DNA from: Eudorina sp. 2006-703-Eu-15
Taxonomy: Eukaryota; Chlorophyta; Chlorophyceae; Chlamydomonadales; Volvocaceae
DNA length: 64,000 nt
Direction: 5' to 3'
NCBI GenBank assembly: GCA_003117195.1
Contig: BDSI01000048.1
Span: 459,477-523,476, forward strand
The position numbers and the translations under genes are program-made. The notes under the pieces were generated by a model. It saw only the letters and a program-made list of their open reading frames with translations. It ran no database searches and had not been told where the DNA came from. Below, piece after piece: positions 42,173 through 57,106 of this stretch; within the stretch, counting starts at the first letter, position 1, and each line of letters starts with the position of its first letter.

Positions 42173-42568
42173 GAGTAAACGGAAGGTGTGTGTGCACATG
42201 GACGAATTGTTGCGCACGTATATTTGCGTCTTCAAAGCACCACTTTGAATGAGTTCTGCTGAGTTGCTGTGTTAGATCTGTGTACGTGGCAAGCGAGCGA
42301 GAACTGGTTTCGGGAAAGAGTTCCTAATCGGCGCATGCATGAGTAATGGCTACTGATCCACATCGGTACTGCTATATCGAGATTGCACATGAAGCCGATG
42401 CTCGCTGGGCGACGCATTGTATTGTGTTAATTTGGCTGATCTAAGGATCTTTCTGCTCGCAAACGCGGTCGACGATGTTTATGACAATAAACGACATGAG
42501 CTTCTCTGCAGAAGTAAAATACAAGCACGATTACTTTCATGATCGCACCATTCTTGCTCGCTCACACG

Positions 42569-42573
42569 TTACA
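42569..42573 (-). promoter_or_regulatory. Poly(A) signal TGTAA of LHCA
   Basis: TGTAA on the minus strand lies about 470 bp after the LHCA stop. The two convergent genes therefore keep separate 3'UTRs in the 1.15-kb gap. Confidence 0.55.
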
Positions 42574-43043
42574 AGCGTTCCGGGGCAACGTAACACCCCC
42601 TTGCTTGCAACCGGAAGGTTAAGGGTTTAATCTTCTCTGGCCTTGAAATCAAAGCCTAGTCCCCTTCGGCAAATGCCGGAGTGATGTACAAAAGTCTCCA
42701 CCATTTCACCTGGAGGGTTCCATAACGCCGGAGCCAAAACGCACCTGGCCGACCTCGCAGACGAGCCTATCCTGCTACCGCCTTGGATCAACTCAGGTGC
42801 ACCGGCAATCGACACTCGCACCACGACAACGTGAACCAACGCGACAAACCAGCCTCGACACCTTCCGACCGGGGCCTCCGTACTGTACCAGTACAGTAGA
42901 TCGTGAGGGTGATCTTATCGAGGGGGCGCATCGGCGATCAGTGTGCCGAGAGCGAAAAACAAAAACAAACAAGGCGACGTCCCATGCCAACGCCGCGAAG
43001 GAGCACCACTGAAGCACCGCAGATATGCGCAGCGGGTATGTAT

Positions 43044-44394
43044 TTACGCAGTGCCAGCCAGGACCTCCGGCAGGTGGGTCACGTAGTAGGTGATGTTCTT
43101 GCCGAACGGATCCGACAGATGCTTCGTCAGGCCCTCAATCGGCTGGGTGCGGGTCACGAGCGCCTGCGTAGCGAAGCCAACGAAGGCAACCTGCGCGGGG
43201 GGCGAAGTTCAAGTAGGCAGACGACGTGCATTCAGCACGAAGAGCTTCCACATAAAATGCCAGCGGACGACATGCGCAACAGACGTCGAGGTCAGAAGCA
43301 TGCGAAACAGACTGGAAAACAGCCAGCTAACCGTGGAAACACCAGACATCCTGCACGCAAGCCCGGACATTGCAATCAAGCGGGCAAAACCCAGGAATCC
43401 ATGTATGCTAGTATCTTACCATGGCCAGGCGGCCGTTCTTGACCTCCTTGGTGGCCATCGACGCCGAGTTGAGGCCAGCCGGGTCGAACGGGAACGAGTT
43501 GATGAAGCCCGACTGCAAGCAAAAATCGACAAGGAAATTCTCAACAGCGTGTCAGCAGGCCAAGGGGGGGTCCTAACAGGAGACGAACCAAAAATCGTGA
43601 CGCAAACCCATTACTCCTGTCGCTGGGACAGCTTTCATCCCTTTCACCAGATCACACAACACATTACACACCGTGCCGGTGGTCTTGAAGCCCTGGTAGC
43701 GCTTAATCTCCAGGAAGCCCATGACGATGAACTCAATGGCAGTCAGAGGAGTAGCAGGGATATCGTACTCCTTGGCGCCGGCCTCGTACCAGGCCGGGGT
43801 CACGCCCAGCAGCTCCTGGCCCAGAATGCCAGTCACGGCCATCATAGCCCAGCGGCCATTGGTCTTCTCCGCCTCAGCGTACCTTAATCCGGCAACAAGC
43901 TACATGTCATTCATCAAGCCAATTTTGACGATGTTGACAACAATTCAACTCACCACTTCAGGCGGCCCTCGTCCTGGCCCAGACCAAGCGGGTCGAAGCC
44001 GCTGTCACCTACAAATCATTGGACATATCGCGCGTCAGATCGGTGAAGCTACAGTCGTAAGCTGTGCGCTAGTAGTGTGCAAGCTATAAGCTGATCCTCA
44101 GGAAAATCACATTTATTCAACGTGATCTGAAGCACTGATGTATTTGTTGTAAGCTGTACAAGTCCAGGAAGCCTGACACACTAGCTTGCAAACCTACGAT
44201 GCAATCAGGAAGCTACGCTTATTGTCATTGCAAACGTCCTATAGGCCACGCTTACCGGCCAGAGAGCCCTTCAGGTGAGCAGGCGGGCTCAGGCCAGGCA
44301 GCCAGGTTGGGCGAGCGGTCGCAGCGCACACGGCGCGCTGGCCACGAACCGGGGCGCGGCGGCCCAGAGCAACCTGGCTCTTAGCAGCAATCAT
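43044..44394 (-). CDS. LHCA: Photosystem I light-harvesting chlorophyll a/b-binding protein
   Basis: Antenna protein of photosystem I in the thylakoid membrane. Five exons: 44394-44256, 44008-43954, 43882-43672, 43512-43420, 43190-43044; 214 residues. A basic, Ala/Arg-rich chloroplast transit peptide occupies about residues 1-30, followed by TWLPG and DSGFDPLGLG, typical of mature LHC N-termini. The first membrane helix carries EKTNGRWAMMAVTGILGQE with the chlorophyll-binding Glu and Asn/Arg pair. The second reads TAIEFIVMGFLEIKRYQGF. The third carries KEVKNGRLAMVAFVGF. The end HLSDPFGKNITYYVTHLPE fits LHCA rather than photosystem II LHCB proteins. The length is short for the family, near the smallest green-algal LHCA members. 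I cannot assign the numbered subtype. The ATG at 44394 is followed directly by the transit peptide. Confidence 0.95.
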
Positions 44395-45794
44395 TTTTGA
44401 TACTCCGAATGGTGGCACGGACACAGTGACACCACTCACAGGGCAGCACAAAGGCCCAAAACGACTGGAGAAAGTACGGGTTGTACGAGTTGAGATGCGC
44501 AGATCCTTTCCCTTTGGGCACTTCATTAGAGTAAGTGTTTGTTAATTAGCAAGAGAAAATGTATGGGTTCAATTTTGCAAAATACAAACTGTGAGAAACA
44601 AGGACGTTGATGCTTTGACCCTCGGAGGTTCGGCTAAGTTCATCCGACAAACGCAAAAGACCGAAAGTAGACGCGAGAGGCCAAAAATGATGTTATTTTA
44701 CAACGTGTAAGCTACACATAACTCAGGATCAACTGCGAACTTTTTTTGCCCTGGGTGACCCCAGGGTCGAGCATATTTGAAAGTTGCTATCATGTGCTGA
44801 ATTCAGATCACGCAAGCGATGTTATGCCCTGAGGATCATATAATGTTGCCGTGGAGTATGTGTTCTAGCCCAACACATCTCAAATGTCATAGACCCTTGT
44901 ACGTAGACTGAAATTCTGCTCCGCGCAGTGGTTCAGACAGAACAAGTCCCATCTTTTTGCAAAGCAGTCCTCATGGGCAAGTCAGCTTCCCGTTTGCTTC
45001 CTAAAACCTGAATCCTGCGCCGCCGCGACTCCCAGCTGCTCACACCCGCACACGACGTATGCGCCCAGGATGCACCCGGCACTTGATATCGGTGTATGTC
45101 ACTATTGCGTGCAGTGTATGACAATCTGTGTTCCCTTTTAATTGCCCTCTCAGAAATAGAAGTCCCGAAGGATCCACGTGGGTGTATTTACATGTAAATG
45201 ACGTAAATGACGCATGTGCGTCAACGCCGCCAACGCATTACTCCCCACTGGTGTGTGGCGATAACTGCATGGCATTGCAATCAACTTAGCGCGACAGAAC
45301 GGTGACATGGCGTTACTGAAATAAACAACCATAATGTGAAAGGAACGCACGCGCGGTTCCAAACCGCACGTACACCATACATCCTTAGCCCTGCTGTGGT
45401 CCTCTTATGACTGACAGGGCCATCTAATGCCAGGAAGGGAGCAATTCCCCTGTAATGCCCTTCCTCCATTGCAGCCCTCAGCAGCCAGCCAGCTGTCCAT
45501 TCCGTCCATGCCCAGCAGCAGCAGTAGCAGCAGCAGCAACAACACTTGCGAAACTGCATCGCCATCTTCCTCCTCGTTTCCTCGCGCTCGACGATGAATG
45601 GAATTCCCCACAAGTCCAGTGCAACACAAGCGCTGACAATAGCGGCTGATTGATTAGTGTCCGACATAACATGTACACCTCTGTGCACAGCTGCGTTTCG
45701 CAGTACAAAACTGAAACCACCACATCCCCCACCATTGCCAACACGACATGCGAAGAAACAGAAATACGCCCAGGCCATCCAAGCACGACCTCGC
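44395..45794. other. LHCA upstream region and SBP 3'UTR
   Basis: The lower part should carry the light-harvesting gene promoter; a short hairpin (CCCTGGG-TGA-CCCCAGGG) lies near 44749-44766. The upper part is the 3'UTR of the SBP gene. Overlapping frames at 45281-45841 match no family. Confidence 0.45.
45186..45199. promoter_or_regulatory. Palindrome carrying TGTAA on both strands
   Basis: ATTTACATGTAAAT is a perfect palindrome and presents TGTAA on each strand. On the minus strand it lies about 600 bp beyond the SBP stop and is the likely poly(A) signal of that gene. Confidence 0.5.
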
Positions 45795-48292
45795 TCACAT
45801 TTGTGGCGCAGTCTCACCCGGATGGCCGTCGGGCCCCACATGCACGCCTGGCGGCGCGCCTAGGCCCCCCTCAGGCTTTGCGTGATGTGGCTCGCCGTGA
45901 CCAGCCTGCCCGGCATGGGCATGCACGTGCGGATCTCCGACGTGCGCGGCCAGCCCGGCCGACGGGTCCCCAACCGCCCCGGGCTCTCCTACAAGGGAAG
46001 CCGCCGCCGCCGCTGGCGCGCCAGCAAGCACCAGGGCCAGCTGCTGCTGCAGGTCAGGCGCCGACAGGTCACCAGGCATGGTCCCAGGAGCTGCACCCGC
46101 GGCCGCCCGGAGGCCGTCGAGCAACGGCGGAGCCAAGTTCTCTCCGCCGATGGACTGCAGAGCGAGTTGAAGCGCCGCTTGGTTGGCGTCTGGTGGGTTG
46201 AGGCCACCCAGCAGCTGTGGCTGCAGTGAGCTGAGCAATGCTGCCAAAGCCGCCTCATCTGCAGTAAAGGTAAGGATTGCGGTGAAGCAAGACCAGAGAG
46301 ATGCAATCTTCATAGGCGCGACGGAGAAGACCGCAACCTGTACACCACATCTACAGACCAAACTCTTTACTCAAAAGCTGCATGCCAACGCTGGAAGAAC
46401 AGATCAGTCCTTTGACATCCCGCAGCCCAAACTTGATGAGCAGACACACACACAGGAGACGCACAGGGCTTCTTGTTTAAACACACAGGAGACGCAATGA
46501 ACGATGCTCCTGCTCACCTGGTTTCGGCTGCTTGGACGGGTCTTGTGCGCCCGCCAGCGCCGAGCTGAGCAGGCTCTCCATGCCAGCTTGTCCCAGCAGG
46601 TCCGTGAGGTTCGGCTGAAGCAGGCCGTGTTGCTGTTGCAGCGGCAGCTGACCCAGACCGGACAGCCCTTGCGCTTGAAGCCCCGGCGCCGCCGAAACAG
46701 ATTGTGCCTGCTGCTCCGCTGCCGCGTTCGCCATTTGCTCTTCCGTCCGCTTGCGACGACGGACGTTGTGGCTTTGCAGCCTACGATAGAGAAGAAACGA
46801 CAGCGCATATTCCAACCATTTTCACCAATACGCAACGACATCGACCACATGCCCGCAAACGGGGCCAAAGCGCAAATCGGATCCTGCCCGCCCTCACTAA
46901 AACCGGTGCTAACGCCGCCCCAACAAACGCCCTTACGGTTCTAGATACGAGAATAACAGCAATCTCTTTTTGCATGACGAGTTCAGTTGTTGCATCACCG
47001 CTCAATAACCTAATGGGAGCCGTCCGCTGCACGCGGCATCGTAGCCGACCTCAATAAGCAGGGCACGAAATCAGCCATGGGAGCCCGGCAGTTCATTTAC
47101 AAAATGAAGGAGCACACACCCGGCACATCCCCGCCAGATGTACCTGGAGCGGCAACTGCGCTTGTTGCCGTCAAACTCAGAGAGCTCGTGGAAACGGCCG
47201 CACTGCTGGCAGAAGCGCTGATGCATGCCGTCCTTCATAATGGACGGCGCCTTCAAGTGCGTCTCGCATGTGCGATACCGCTGGTAGTAGGACGAGAGCC
47301 CGGTCAGGTCGGCGTTGCACCCGTCGACGTGGCACTTGCCCTTGAGGTGTGGAAGATTGGGTATGGACTGCGTGTGTCCGCGCGGGCCCGTCCATGAAGG
47401 CGTAGGGAAAACATTAGGTCACGGGCAGCGCTGAAGCGACGAAAAACAATTGAAGTATGATTTATCAGAGTTCAAACAAGAGAGGACGGTGCATCAACCG
47501 CCCTACCAGGCTTTCAAATGGCGACTGCTGGTGAAACGGCCGAAAATTACGACTAAAATAATTGGGGCTAGCTGAACAACAACGTGCGAGCCCGAGCAAC
47601 AGCTGACAATTGGGAATGTGAAGGAACGTGTGTATCCTGGACATGCTCCCCTGCATGAATGAGTCGCCGCCCATGCCATGTACTCCGCTCACCTCTCGGG
47701 AGCGACCCTCCTCTGAGCGCTCGCGCTTGTACGGCGCTCCAGCGCTGCCATCAGCAGGCCGTTTGGACCCAACCCCACCGGGCTTCCTTGTGGGGTCGAG
47801 TGCAGATAGATCAGCCGCCTGACCATCAATATCAAGTCCGCCAGCGCCCAGCAGCGCTGCAAGGTTTAGCTGCCCGTCGAGACCCAACGGCGGAAGGGCG
47901 AATGGAACGCTCCCATCACCCGTTCCCAGGCCGCCCGGCCCTAGCCCAGGAAGAAGCTGAAGGTACGGCGCCAAGTTCTGCAAGTTCTGAAGGTTCTGCA
48001 GCTGAGGCGCGTTGAGGAAAGGCAAGCCCGCCGGCAGCAGGATCAAGCCAGGGGAGAGCCCCACTCCCTGCGCCCCTCCGTTGTTGCTGCCACCGTTGCT
48101 GCTGGTACGATTATGAGTAGGGGAGCCGCCCGGCCCACCCGGAGCTGCGCCGGTTCCCAGCCCAGTAGAAGCAGGTCCTGGAGGCACTGCAGCGGTGGTG
48201 CCCTGCAGGATGCCCGCTATGCTTGCAAGCAAGTTCTGCGTAGCAGCAGCATCTGCCGCTGTTGCCGCAGCAGCATCGTCAGCAGCTTGCAT
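45795..48292 (-). CDS. SBP-box (SQUAMOSA promoter-binding protein) transcription factor
   Basis: Plant/algal-specific zinc-finger regulator binding GTAC cores. Four exons: 48292-47693, 47367-47144, 46780-46518, 46258-45795; 516 residues, phases consistent. The SBP domain spans about residues 209-283: first zinc finger CHVDGCNADLTGL, YRTCETH, KAPSIMKDG, HQRFCQQCGRFH; second finger with SEFDGNKRSCRSRLQSHN; then the basic nuclear signal NVRRRKRTEEQ. All expected Cys/His ligands are present. The domain is split by one intron inside SCRSR, a common position in SBP genes. The N-terminal 200 residues are Ala/Gly/Leu-rich with an NLQNLQNL repeat, and the C-terminal part is Leu/Ala/Gly-rich and ends with a His-rich segment. 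The ATG at 48292 precedes an open frame, so further upstream starts cannot be excluded. Confidence 0.93.
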
Positions 48293-49332
48293 GCTTGCTT
48301 TCCTAGATAAGATCGTCTTAATGACAATCGCTGAAAGGCCCAGCGCTACCTGCGGTGGAGGAAGTCGCGCAGGCGATGGGAAGCGCACAACATATCGTTG
48401 ACCGGCCCGTAACTGACAGCGAGAAATACTATGAAAAGATGAACGGCTGGTGATTGAGCAGATCCAGGACCATTTCGCGCCTAGTTTCAGACCTGCGGAC
48501 CTTTGTCCAGGGACGAGTTTGCAGGTCCGCGTCACCAAGATTAGCCTTGGACCCAGAGCAACGTTGCGCCGCAATGCAAGCGCTTAATCTTCTCGGCCTA
48601 TGATGTGGTTATCTGCTAGAAAACGCTTCCTAGGACAGTGAGCGAGCAGGCCTCGGCTCGCGAGAACAGGTGCGTGATGGCCCCGCTAAATGGCGCACCG
48701 GGGCGGTCCAGGCGAGGCCCAGCCCCGGAGTCAGCAAAGGATGGGAACGGAGTAGAAGCTTTGGCGCGCAGTGCTCAGGTACGGGTCGTACCCCTCTTGC
48801 ACGACCTTCACTACCAGAAAGAGCTTAAGAAGCGTCCGGCGGAGAATGGCTCCAGGGGTGGCCGACGACTTCGGCCCCGGTCCCAACCAGCATCCTTGAT
48901 CGTGTTCATAATTGTTGTTTTTTCAAACCGTTGGCGTTGTTGGGTCCTTGCGAAATGACTATTGGCTTGGGGCTCCAAGTGCGCGGCTCGTGACCCGGCC
49001 GACCCGGTTGCCGAAGTTTGGCGGTTACCCGGGAACACTAAAGTGCACATCCATGTGAGGACAGTGAAGAAAAGAGATCGTGAAAGATTATTAGCACCAC
49101 CTGCGGCTTCAAGTGTTGCCAGCTGGCTTAGCGCGGCCGTCATGGTTGTCGAACAGCAAGGCTGCTAATCCTGTGAAGGGCTGAAAACTAGAATTTGTAA
49201 GCGTTGCGTATCTTTGTGACAACACGGGCTCGGTGACGAGAGTTCTGCGTGCAACACGCCTACTTCTGGTAGGTTAGCAAGTCGGTCAGGTTTGGGAGCT
49301 CCTGGACTTGGAAATTATACTACATGAGAGGA

Positions 49333-49853
49333 ATCTCATGGCCAAGAGTCATTCAGCTGCGCAGTCCTTATACGAGGTGTAAGCTCGTCAAGCCTGCCGT
49401 TGCTTTCCAACGTTTCGGTATTTCGCGTATTTGTCAGGAACGTATCAACGTTGGCACGCAAATAGGTACCGTTCTTGCTATGCTGATGACAGGCTCTTCG
49501 CCTGTGTCGCGCGGACGCGTAACTTCGGCCTGATGCAACATTCCGACCCTTGCCGTTTCACGCACTTGAAAGCAGGCTCGATTTGCATAGCCAGCACGGC
49601 TGTTCACTGTGAGCAATGCGCCGTGTCCTGAGCGCATCTGGTTCATACAAACTGTTTTGCAACCCACCAAAAACCCCGCACGGGCTCATGCAGTAAGCAC
49701 TCAGTGGATCGCGCCCAGCACAGCAGGAACGGTACCTATTTGCGTGCCAACGTTGATACGTTCCTAACAAATACGTTGGAAAGCAACGGCAGGCTTGACG
49801 AGCTTACACCTCGTATAAGGACTGCGCAGCTGAATGACTCTTGGCCATGAGAT
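49333..49853. mobile_element. Foldback/MITE-like element with about 140-bp inverted repeats
   Basis: The left arm (49333-49485, 153 bp) and right arm (49716-49853, 138 bp) are inverted copies that differ at about three positions, plus one 15-bp insertion in the left arm near 49417-49431. They flank a 230-bp spacer. The element has no coding capacity, fitting a non-autonomous foldback transposon. The outermost bases are ATCTCATGGCC and its complement. I see no convincing target-site duplication. Confidence 0.8.
49804..49808 (-). promoter_or_regulatory. Candidate poly(A) signal of ATAT1 inside the foldback arm
   Basis: TGTAA on the minus strand lies about 437 bp beyond the ATAT1 stop, within the right arm of the foldback element. 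Confidence 0.4.
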
Positions 49854-50244
49854 GGCCTGTCTGTCGGTCTAACTGTCTTGTCTATCTGTCTGCATGTCGG
49901 TCGGTCATCGCCGCGCTCCTGCCCACAATCCTGCCTACCGCACAACGCTGCATGACTACGTCTAGCGGCCAGCTGGCATCCCGATGGTACCACAGTCATT
50001 GCTCGCCCGCCTACCGCACAGAAGGCCGCCGTGCAGCCCAAGAGCAGCACCAGCCCTAGAGCCCTTGCGTGGCCGCACCTTCCCACCGTAACGCAGCCGA
50101 GGGGCAGTGCTGACGCCCTTCTGTACTCCCCTCCTCTCCGCGGCTCCGTAATCTACTGAGAATGGCTCCCTTCGCTCGCCTCTTGACATGCTACGCTACG
50201 CTACCCGCCTGTCCCCTCCCTGCGTTGCCGCAAGGGTCGGTACC

Positions 50245-53099
<2,855 letters not shown>

Positions 53100-53437
53100 T
53101 CCTTAAATGGCCTAGGATTGCTAACTTGTAACGTAGCATACGCTGATATGCGGTCAGCAAATGAATGATCGAAACTGCACTTCAGCAACCGTCGAACGCG
53201 ACACGGTACGGCGTTGGGGTGGTTGTAGCCGTTGATGGCAGAGGTTCACCATGCTCTTTACGAAATCTATTTGCACATCTACACCACTATGGCAACTCTG
53301 AAAATGATGGCAATCCGACATGACTTGCTGGTTTGCGAGCGAGGTCTTCCACAGTACTCCATCCGTCGTCAATAAGTGATTGCAACGTTTTCCGCTTGTA
53401 CGGGCTGGACCGTTGGCGCTCAAAGGCTAATTGGTTT
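53100..53437. promoter_or_regulatory. Divergent ATAT1 / exopolyphosphatase promoter region
   Basis: About 340 bp separate the chosen start codons of the two divergent genes. No specific site was recognised. Confidence 0.4.
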
Positions 53438-56400
53438 ATGTGTGCAATGTACCGGTTGGCACAACGGTCTCCATCGTCATTTTCCTACTGGTGCTCGTCG
53501 GACAGCCGTGGCATCTTCTCCCTTGGCCGCTTTCCAACGCGATGCATCATGCGGACCACCTGCGCCAAAGACCACAGGACCGGGGGCTGGGCAGATGATT
53601 GGACAGCGGCCCTGCAGGCCCCTAGCGCGGGCCCAACCAGCGACGCCACGTTTGTATTCCTCCCGGTATCGTCCCCGGGATCCTCAGCGCTCACACAAGC
53701 CACGTCCGCCCTCCCATCCGCGCCCGGAGACGACGCAGCATCCATGGCAGTAGCCTTTGAAGCGTTTCCTTCGCCGCCCCCGATGCACTACTGCTTGGAG
53801 TCGGAGCGGGACGAGTGGGCGGAGGTGCTGGGTGCCCGAGAACCAACTTTTGCGCCCAGGGACCGCGCCGCCGCCGCCTGCCTCGGGACTGCCCCACCGG
53901 GCGCGGGCCAAGATGCAACCCCGGAAGTTGCGTCGCAACGGGCTGCCGCGACGGTCGCAGCGGCGGCAGCGAAGCCCTCTGAGACGGGAGTGAGCACCGC
54001 GGGTGCCAGACACGGCGACACCAGAGGGAGAGCGGTGTTCGCGGCCATCGAGTTGGGGTCCCATTGCACCCGAGCCGTGCTCCATGACGGCCAGTTGGAG
54101 CTGGTGGGTTCGTCCCGCTGAGTCGGATGACGACCGCCGGGCGGGAATAGGACTGTAAAGGGACGAGTGGGGAATGGCCCGGCCGGCCCAGCGGTGCGAC
54201 AGGGGGCGGTGATGGGGCGGTACTATTTTGGAACCCCGCCTAGTGGAAATTGCAGGTAGTCACCCCGCTACAGGTGCCACGCGGGCGGAAACATTCGGGG
54301 CACCGGAAGCATCCCACGGGGGGCGTTGTTGATTGAATGTAGCAAATGAAATTCAGGTAAGAGGGCTCCTTGATAACGACGGTGGTACGGTAGGTCATCT
54401 GTCTTTGCTGTTTGTTTGAGGACGGAGGCAGGAGATAGCGTGCGCCTGAACTCCGCGGCCGTGCCTCGCGCAGGCGAGGTTGACGTTCGACACAATGCTC
54501 GGTCAGGCCACCTCCCAGCTCGGTGAACGCAGCAGCAGCAGCGGCGGAGCCAGCGTGGACCTTGGCCCGGAGGCGATTCACCGCACTCTGGACGCCCTGA
54601 AGGCCATTCAATCCGCAGCCGCCACAGCAATGACCGCCGCGGCAGTTGAAGCGGCGCCACCTGCAGCACATCACCCGGCCGAGGAGGTAGCCATGGCGGA
54701 TGTAGCCGTGGAGGTGGACACGGCAGCCCTGGTGGCGCGGCCGTCGCCGCGGCCACAGCCGCCTCCGCCCCGTGTTGTGACTCGTATGGTGGCGACGGCG
54801 GCCGTGCGGAACGCCAGTGCCGCCAGTCGCGAGGCACTGGCAGCGGCAGTGGAGCCGCTCGTGGGTTGTCCGCTGGAGGTACTGTCAGGCAAGTGGCCGC
54901 GCCTGGTGGTTGCTGTGTCCTTGCTCCCTTTGGTGCGCACTGTCCGTGTATGTGGGGCAGTGGGGTTGCGCGTCGGGGGACATGGGGTTGCCTCACAGGC
55001 TGAGATCAGGGGGTCGTTCGCGCAGTAGCACGGTCACGCAGCCGCCGTAAGTGTCCCCTAAAGGGGGCCCGCCCGCCACAGCACCTGACCGCAATAACCG
55101 ACGGGCCGCGCTGCAACGTTCCCTTGTCTGTCAGTCATTTGCCTGGCCATGGAGCTGCGGCCGCTGCCCCATGATCACAGCGGCCCTGTGCGGGAAATGG
55201 CCGCTCCTCGTTTGTTCCCCTACCTATTTCAACCTCACCCGAACCCCCGGTTTGCCGGGCACGTGGGTCCCCGGGTCGGCGCCGCAAACCCGCACCGTGA
55301 TGGCTTGCAAGTCCCGCGCCCTCGCCCGCACCCGCGCGTGTACCCCCACTCTCCATATCCAGGGGAGCAGGAGGGCCGACTGGCCTGGCGGGGCGTGGTC
55401 GGCAGCCTCCATGGCCTGGCCGCGACACCCCAAACGCCGCAGACACTTGCGGACGTCACACGGGCGGAAGCAGGCCTGCAGCAACAGCGGCCGCGACAAG
55501 AGCCGCGGCAGGACACGCAGCAGCAGCCGGCGGTGGAGAGCCTGTTGGTGGTCGATATGGGGGGACGGTCCACGGAGTTCGTGTACGGTCCCAGTGGGGC
55601 GTGGACCCCTGAGGCGATGAGCCTGCCGCTGGGATGTGTTAGCCTTCACAGCGTCGCGTGCCGGCAGGCGGCAGCGAGGACAGCCATGGACGGGGCGCCG
55701 GCGGGAGGGTGCGCTGCCGGCCGGGACCCATCCGAGCCGCGCACGCATGAGGACTCATGGCCGGCGGCATTTGTAGGTGGCGCGGCTGGCTGGGAAGCGG
55801 AGATCATGTCTCCCTCCCTGGAGGGCCTCGAGGGCTGTGTGCAGCTGGCTCGTGAGGTAAGCCTTTCGTCGCAGATGCCAGTATGTTCCTGTGTGGATTA
55901 GTGGTGCGTCAGTTCGTCAGGGGAGTTGGTTGTCCTTCTGGGAGCTGGGTAAGGGCACAAATTTAACAAGCAGGTCCACGGCGGCCCTGCACACAGAGCC
56001 CCGCGTTGAGGCGATCATGTGCGTAGTACATGCCAGGGGAGGGCGAGGAATGGGTCCACGTAGCAGCGACCGTTCCACCCGTGCCTTTCTGCAACGTCCC
56101 GTGTTGCCCGGAACCCGTCGCGCCGCATGTCCCAACAATTGACGATGCCGTCCGGCCCCTGGCCATTGACTTCCGGGTGTGTCTGATTGCAGATGGTGGA
56201 GCGGCTAGGGGGCCGTGGTACCATGCCATGGCTGTCGGAGGGGACGGGTGGCGGTGGGGGCCGTAGCGGCAACCACATCGTCATCTTCACCGGCGGCACC
56301 GTCACCACTCTGGCGGCGTTGCATCAGCAGCTGCCGCATTATGACCGTGCACGAGTTCATGGGTCGTTGCTGACTTTGGATGACATAGCCGCGCTGATGA

Positions 56401-56600
56401 GGCGTCTGGCGGACACGGAGGGCCGGGCGGCGGCGCTGGCATCGTACAGCTGGCTGACGGAGGCGCGGTGTCGCACCTTGGCGGCGGGTTGTGCGGGGCT
56501 GCTAGGAATGATGGCGGCGCTGGGGGTGTGGCAGGTGGCAGTATCGGACGCGGACCTGTTGGACGGGCTTCTTTCTGAGCTGTTGGAGAGCAGGCACTAG
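53438..56600 (+). CDS. Ppx/GppA-family exopolyphosphatase
   Basis: Hydrolyses inorganic polyphosphate (or pppGpp) processively; green algae store polyphosphate in acidocalcisomes. Four exons: 53438-54103, 54474-54888, 55363-55856, 56193-56600; 660 residues from the ATG at 53438. An ATG at 53744 is the alternative start, so the first 100 residues are doubtful. Family motifs: phosphate loop AAIELGSHCTRAVL; ARLTFDTMLGQ; LGPEAIHRTLDALK; VVTRMVATAAVRNASAASRE; LEVLSGEQEGRLAWRGVVG; second phosphate loop LLVVDMGGRSTEFVYG; LPLGCVSL; FTGGTVTTLAAL, then VHGSLLTLDD and VSDADLLDGLL. Departures from consensus are DMGGRSTE (usual DxGGGSTE) and SGEQEG (usual SGxEEA). Intron 2 (54889-55362) has a GC donor. 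Several Ala/Gln-rich inserts lengthen the protein beyond the bacterial 500 residues. Confidence 0.88.
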
Positions 56601-57106
56601 GTTTGCCTGTCATCTTCCTCATACTGCAAAACTGAAACCACTTATTGCCGAATTCCGATGGGTTCAGGTTACAATGGCCTTGCTTTTTTGGATTGAGCCA
56701 ACGTACAGTCAAGGGTGGTACAGTCAATTTACTGGTCATCGATGAAAGGCTGTATTACTTTCTCACTATCAAGTCCTCCATGGTATTGCACCTGTTGTGT
56801 GGCGTTGTGTGCCATGGTTGTATACCGCGGACAAAGCCTGGTGTACGGCTGCGGTGCAACAGAATCCAAACCTGCAAGATACAGATATACTGATCTGCAG
56901 CAAACTCAATAACATAGTTTTGCTAGTCACACGAGGTCATCCAATCTGCGCCAAGGACTTCAGACTTGTACATAAAGGTTTGACAACAGATCTGTCGCAA
57001 CCATTTTGAACCACCGACTCCCGTAGTTGTTAGTCTTTTTACAATAACACGGAACCTTTCACATTTATTTTCATACGTTGGCAAACAGCCGACCTGGGGA
57101 ATACCT
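56601..57106. other. Intergenic region after the exopolyphosphatase gene
   Basis: AT-richer sequence, presumably the exopolyphosphatase 3'UTR and the upstream part of the F-box/ankyrin-like gene. No feature was recognised. Confidence 0.4.

Larger units (their letters stand above)
48293..50244. other. Intergenic region with foldback element
   Basis: It lies between the SBP start and the ATAT1 end. Apart from the foldback element at 49333-49853, I see no gene. The SBP promoter should lie in 48293-49000. Confidence 0.5.
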
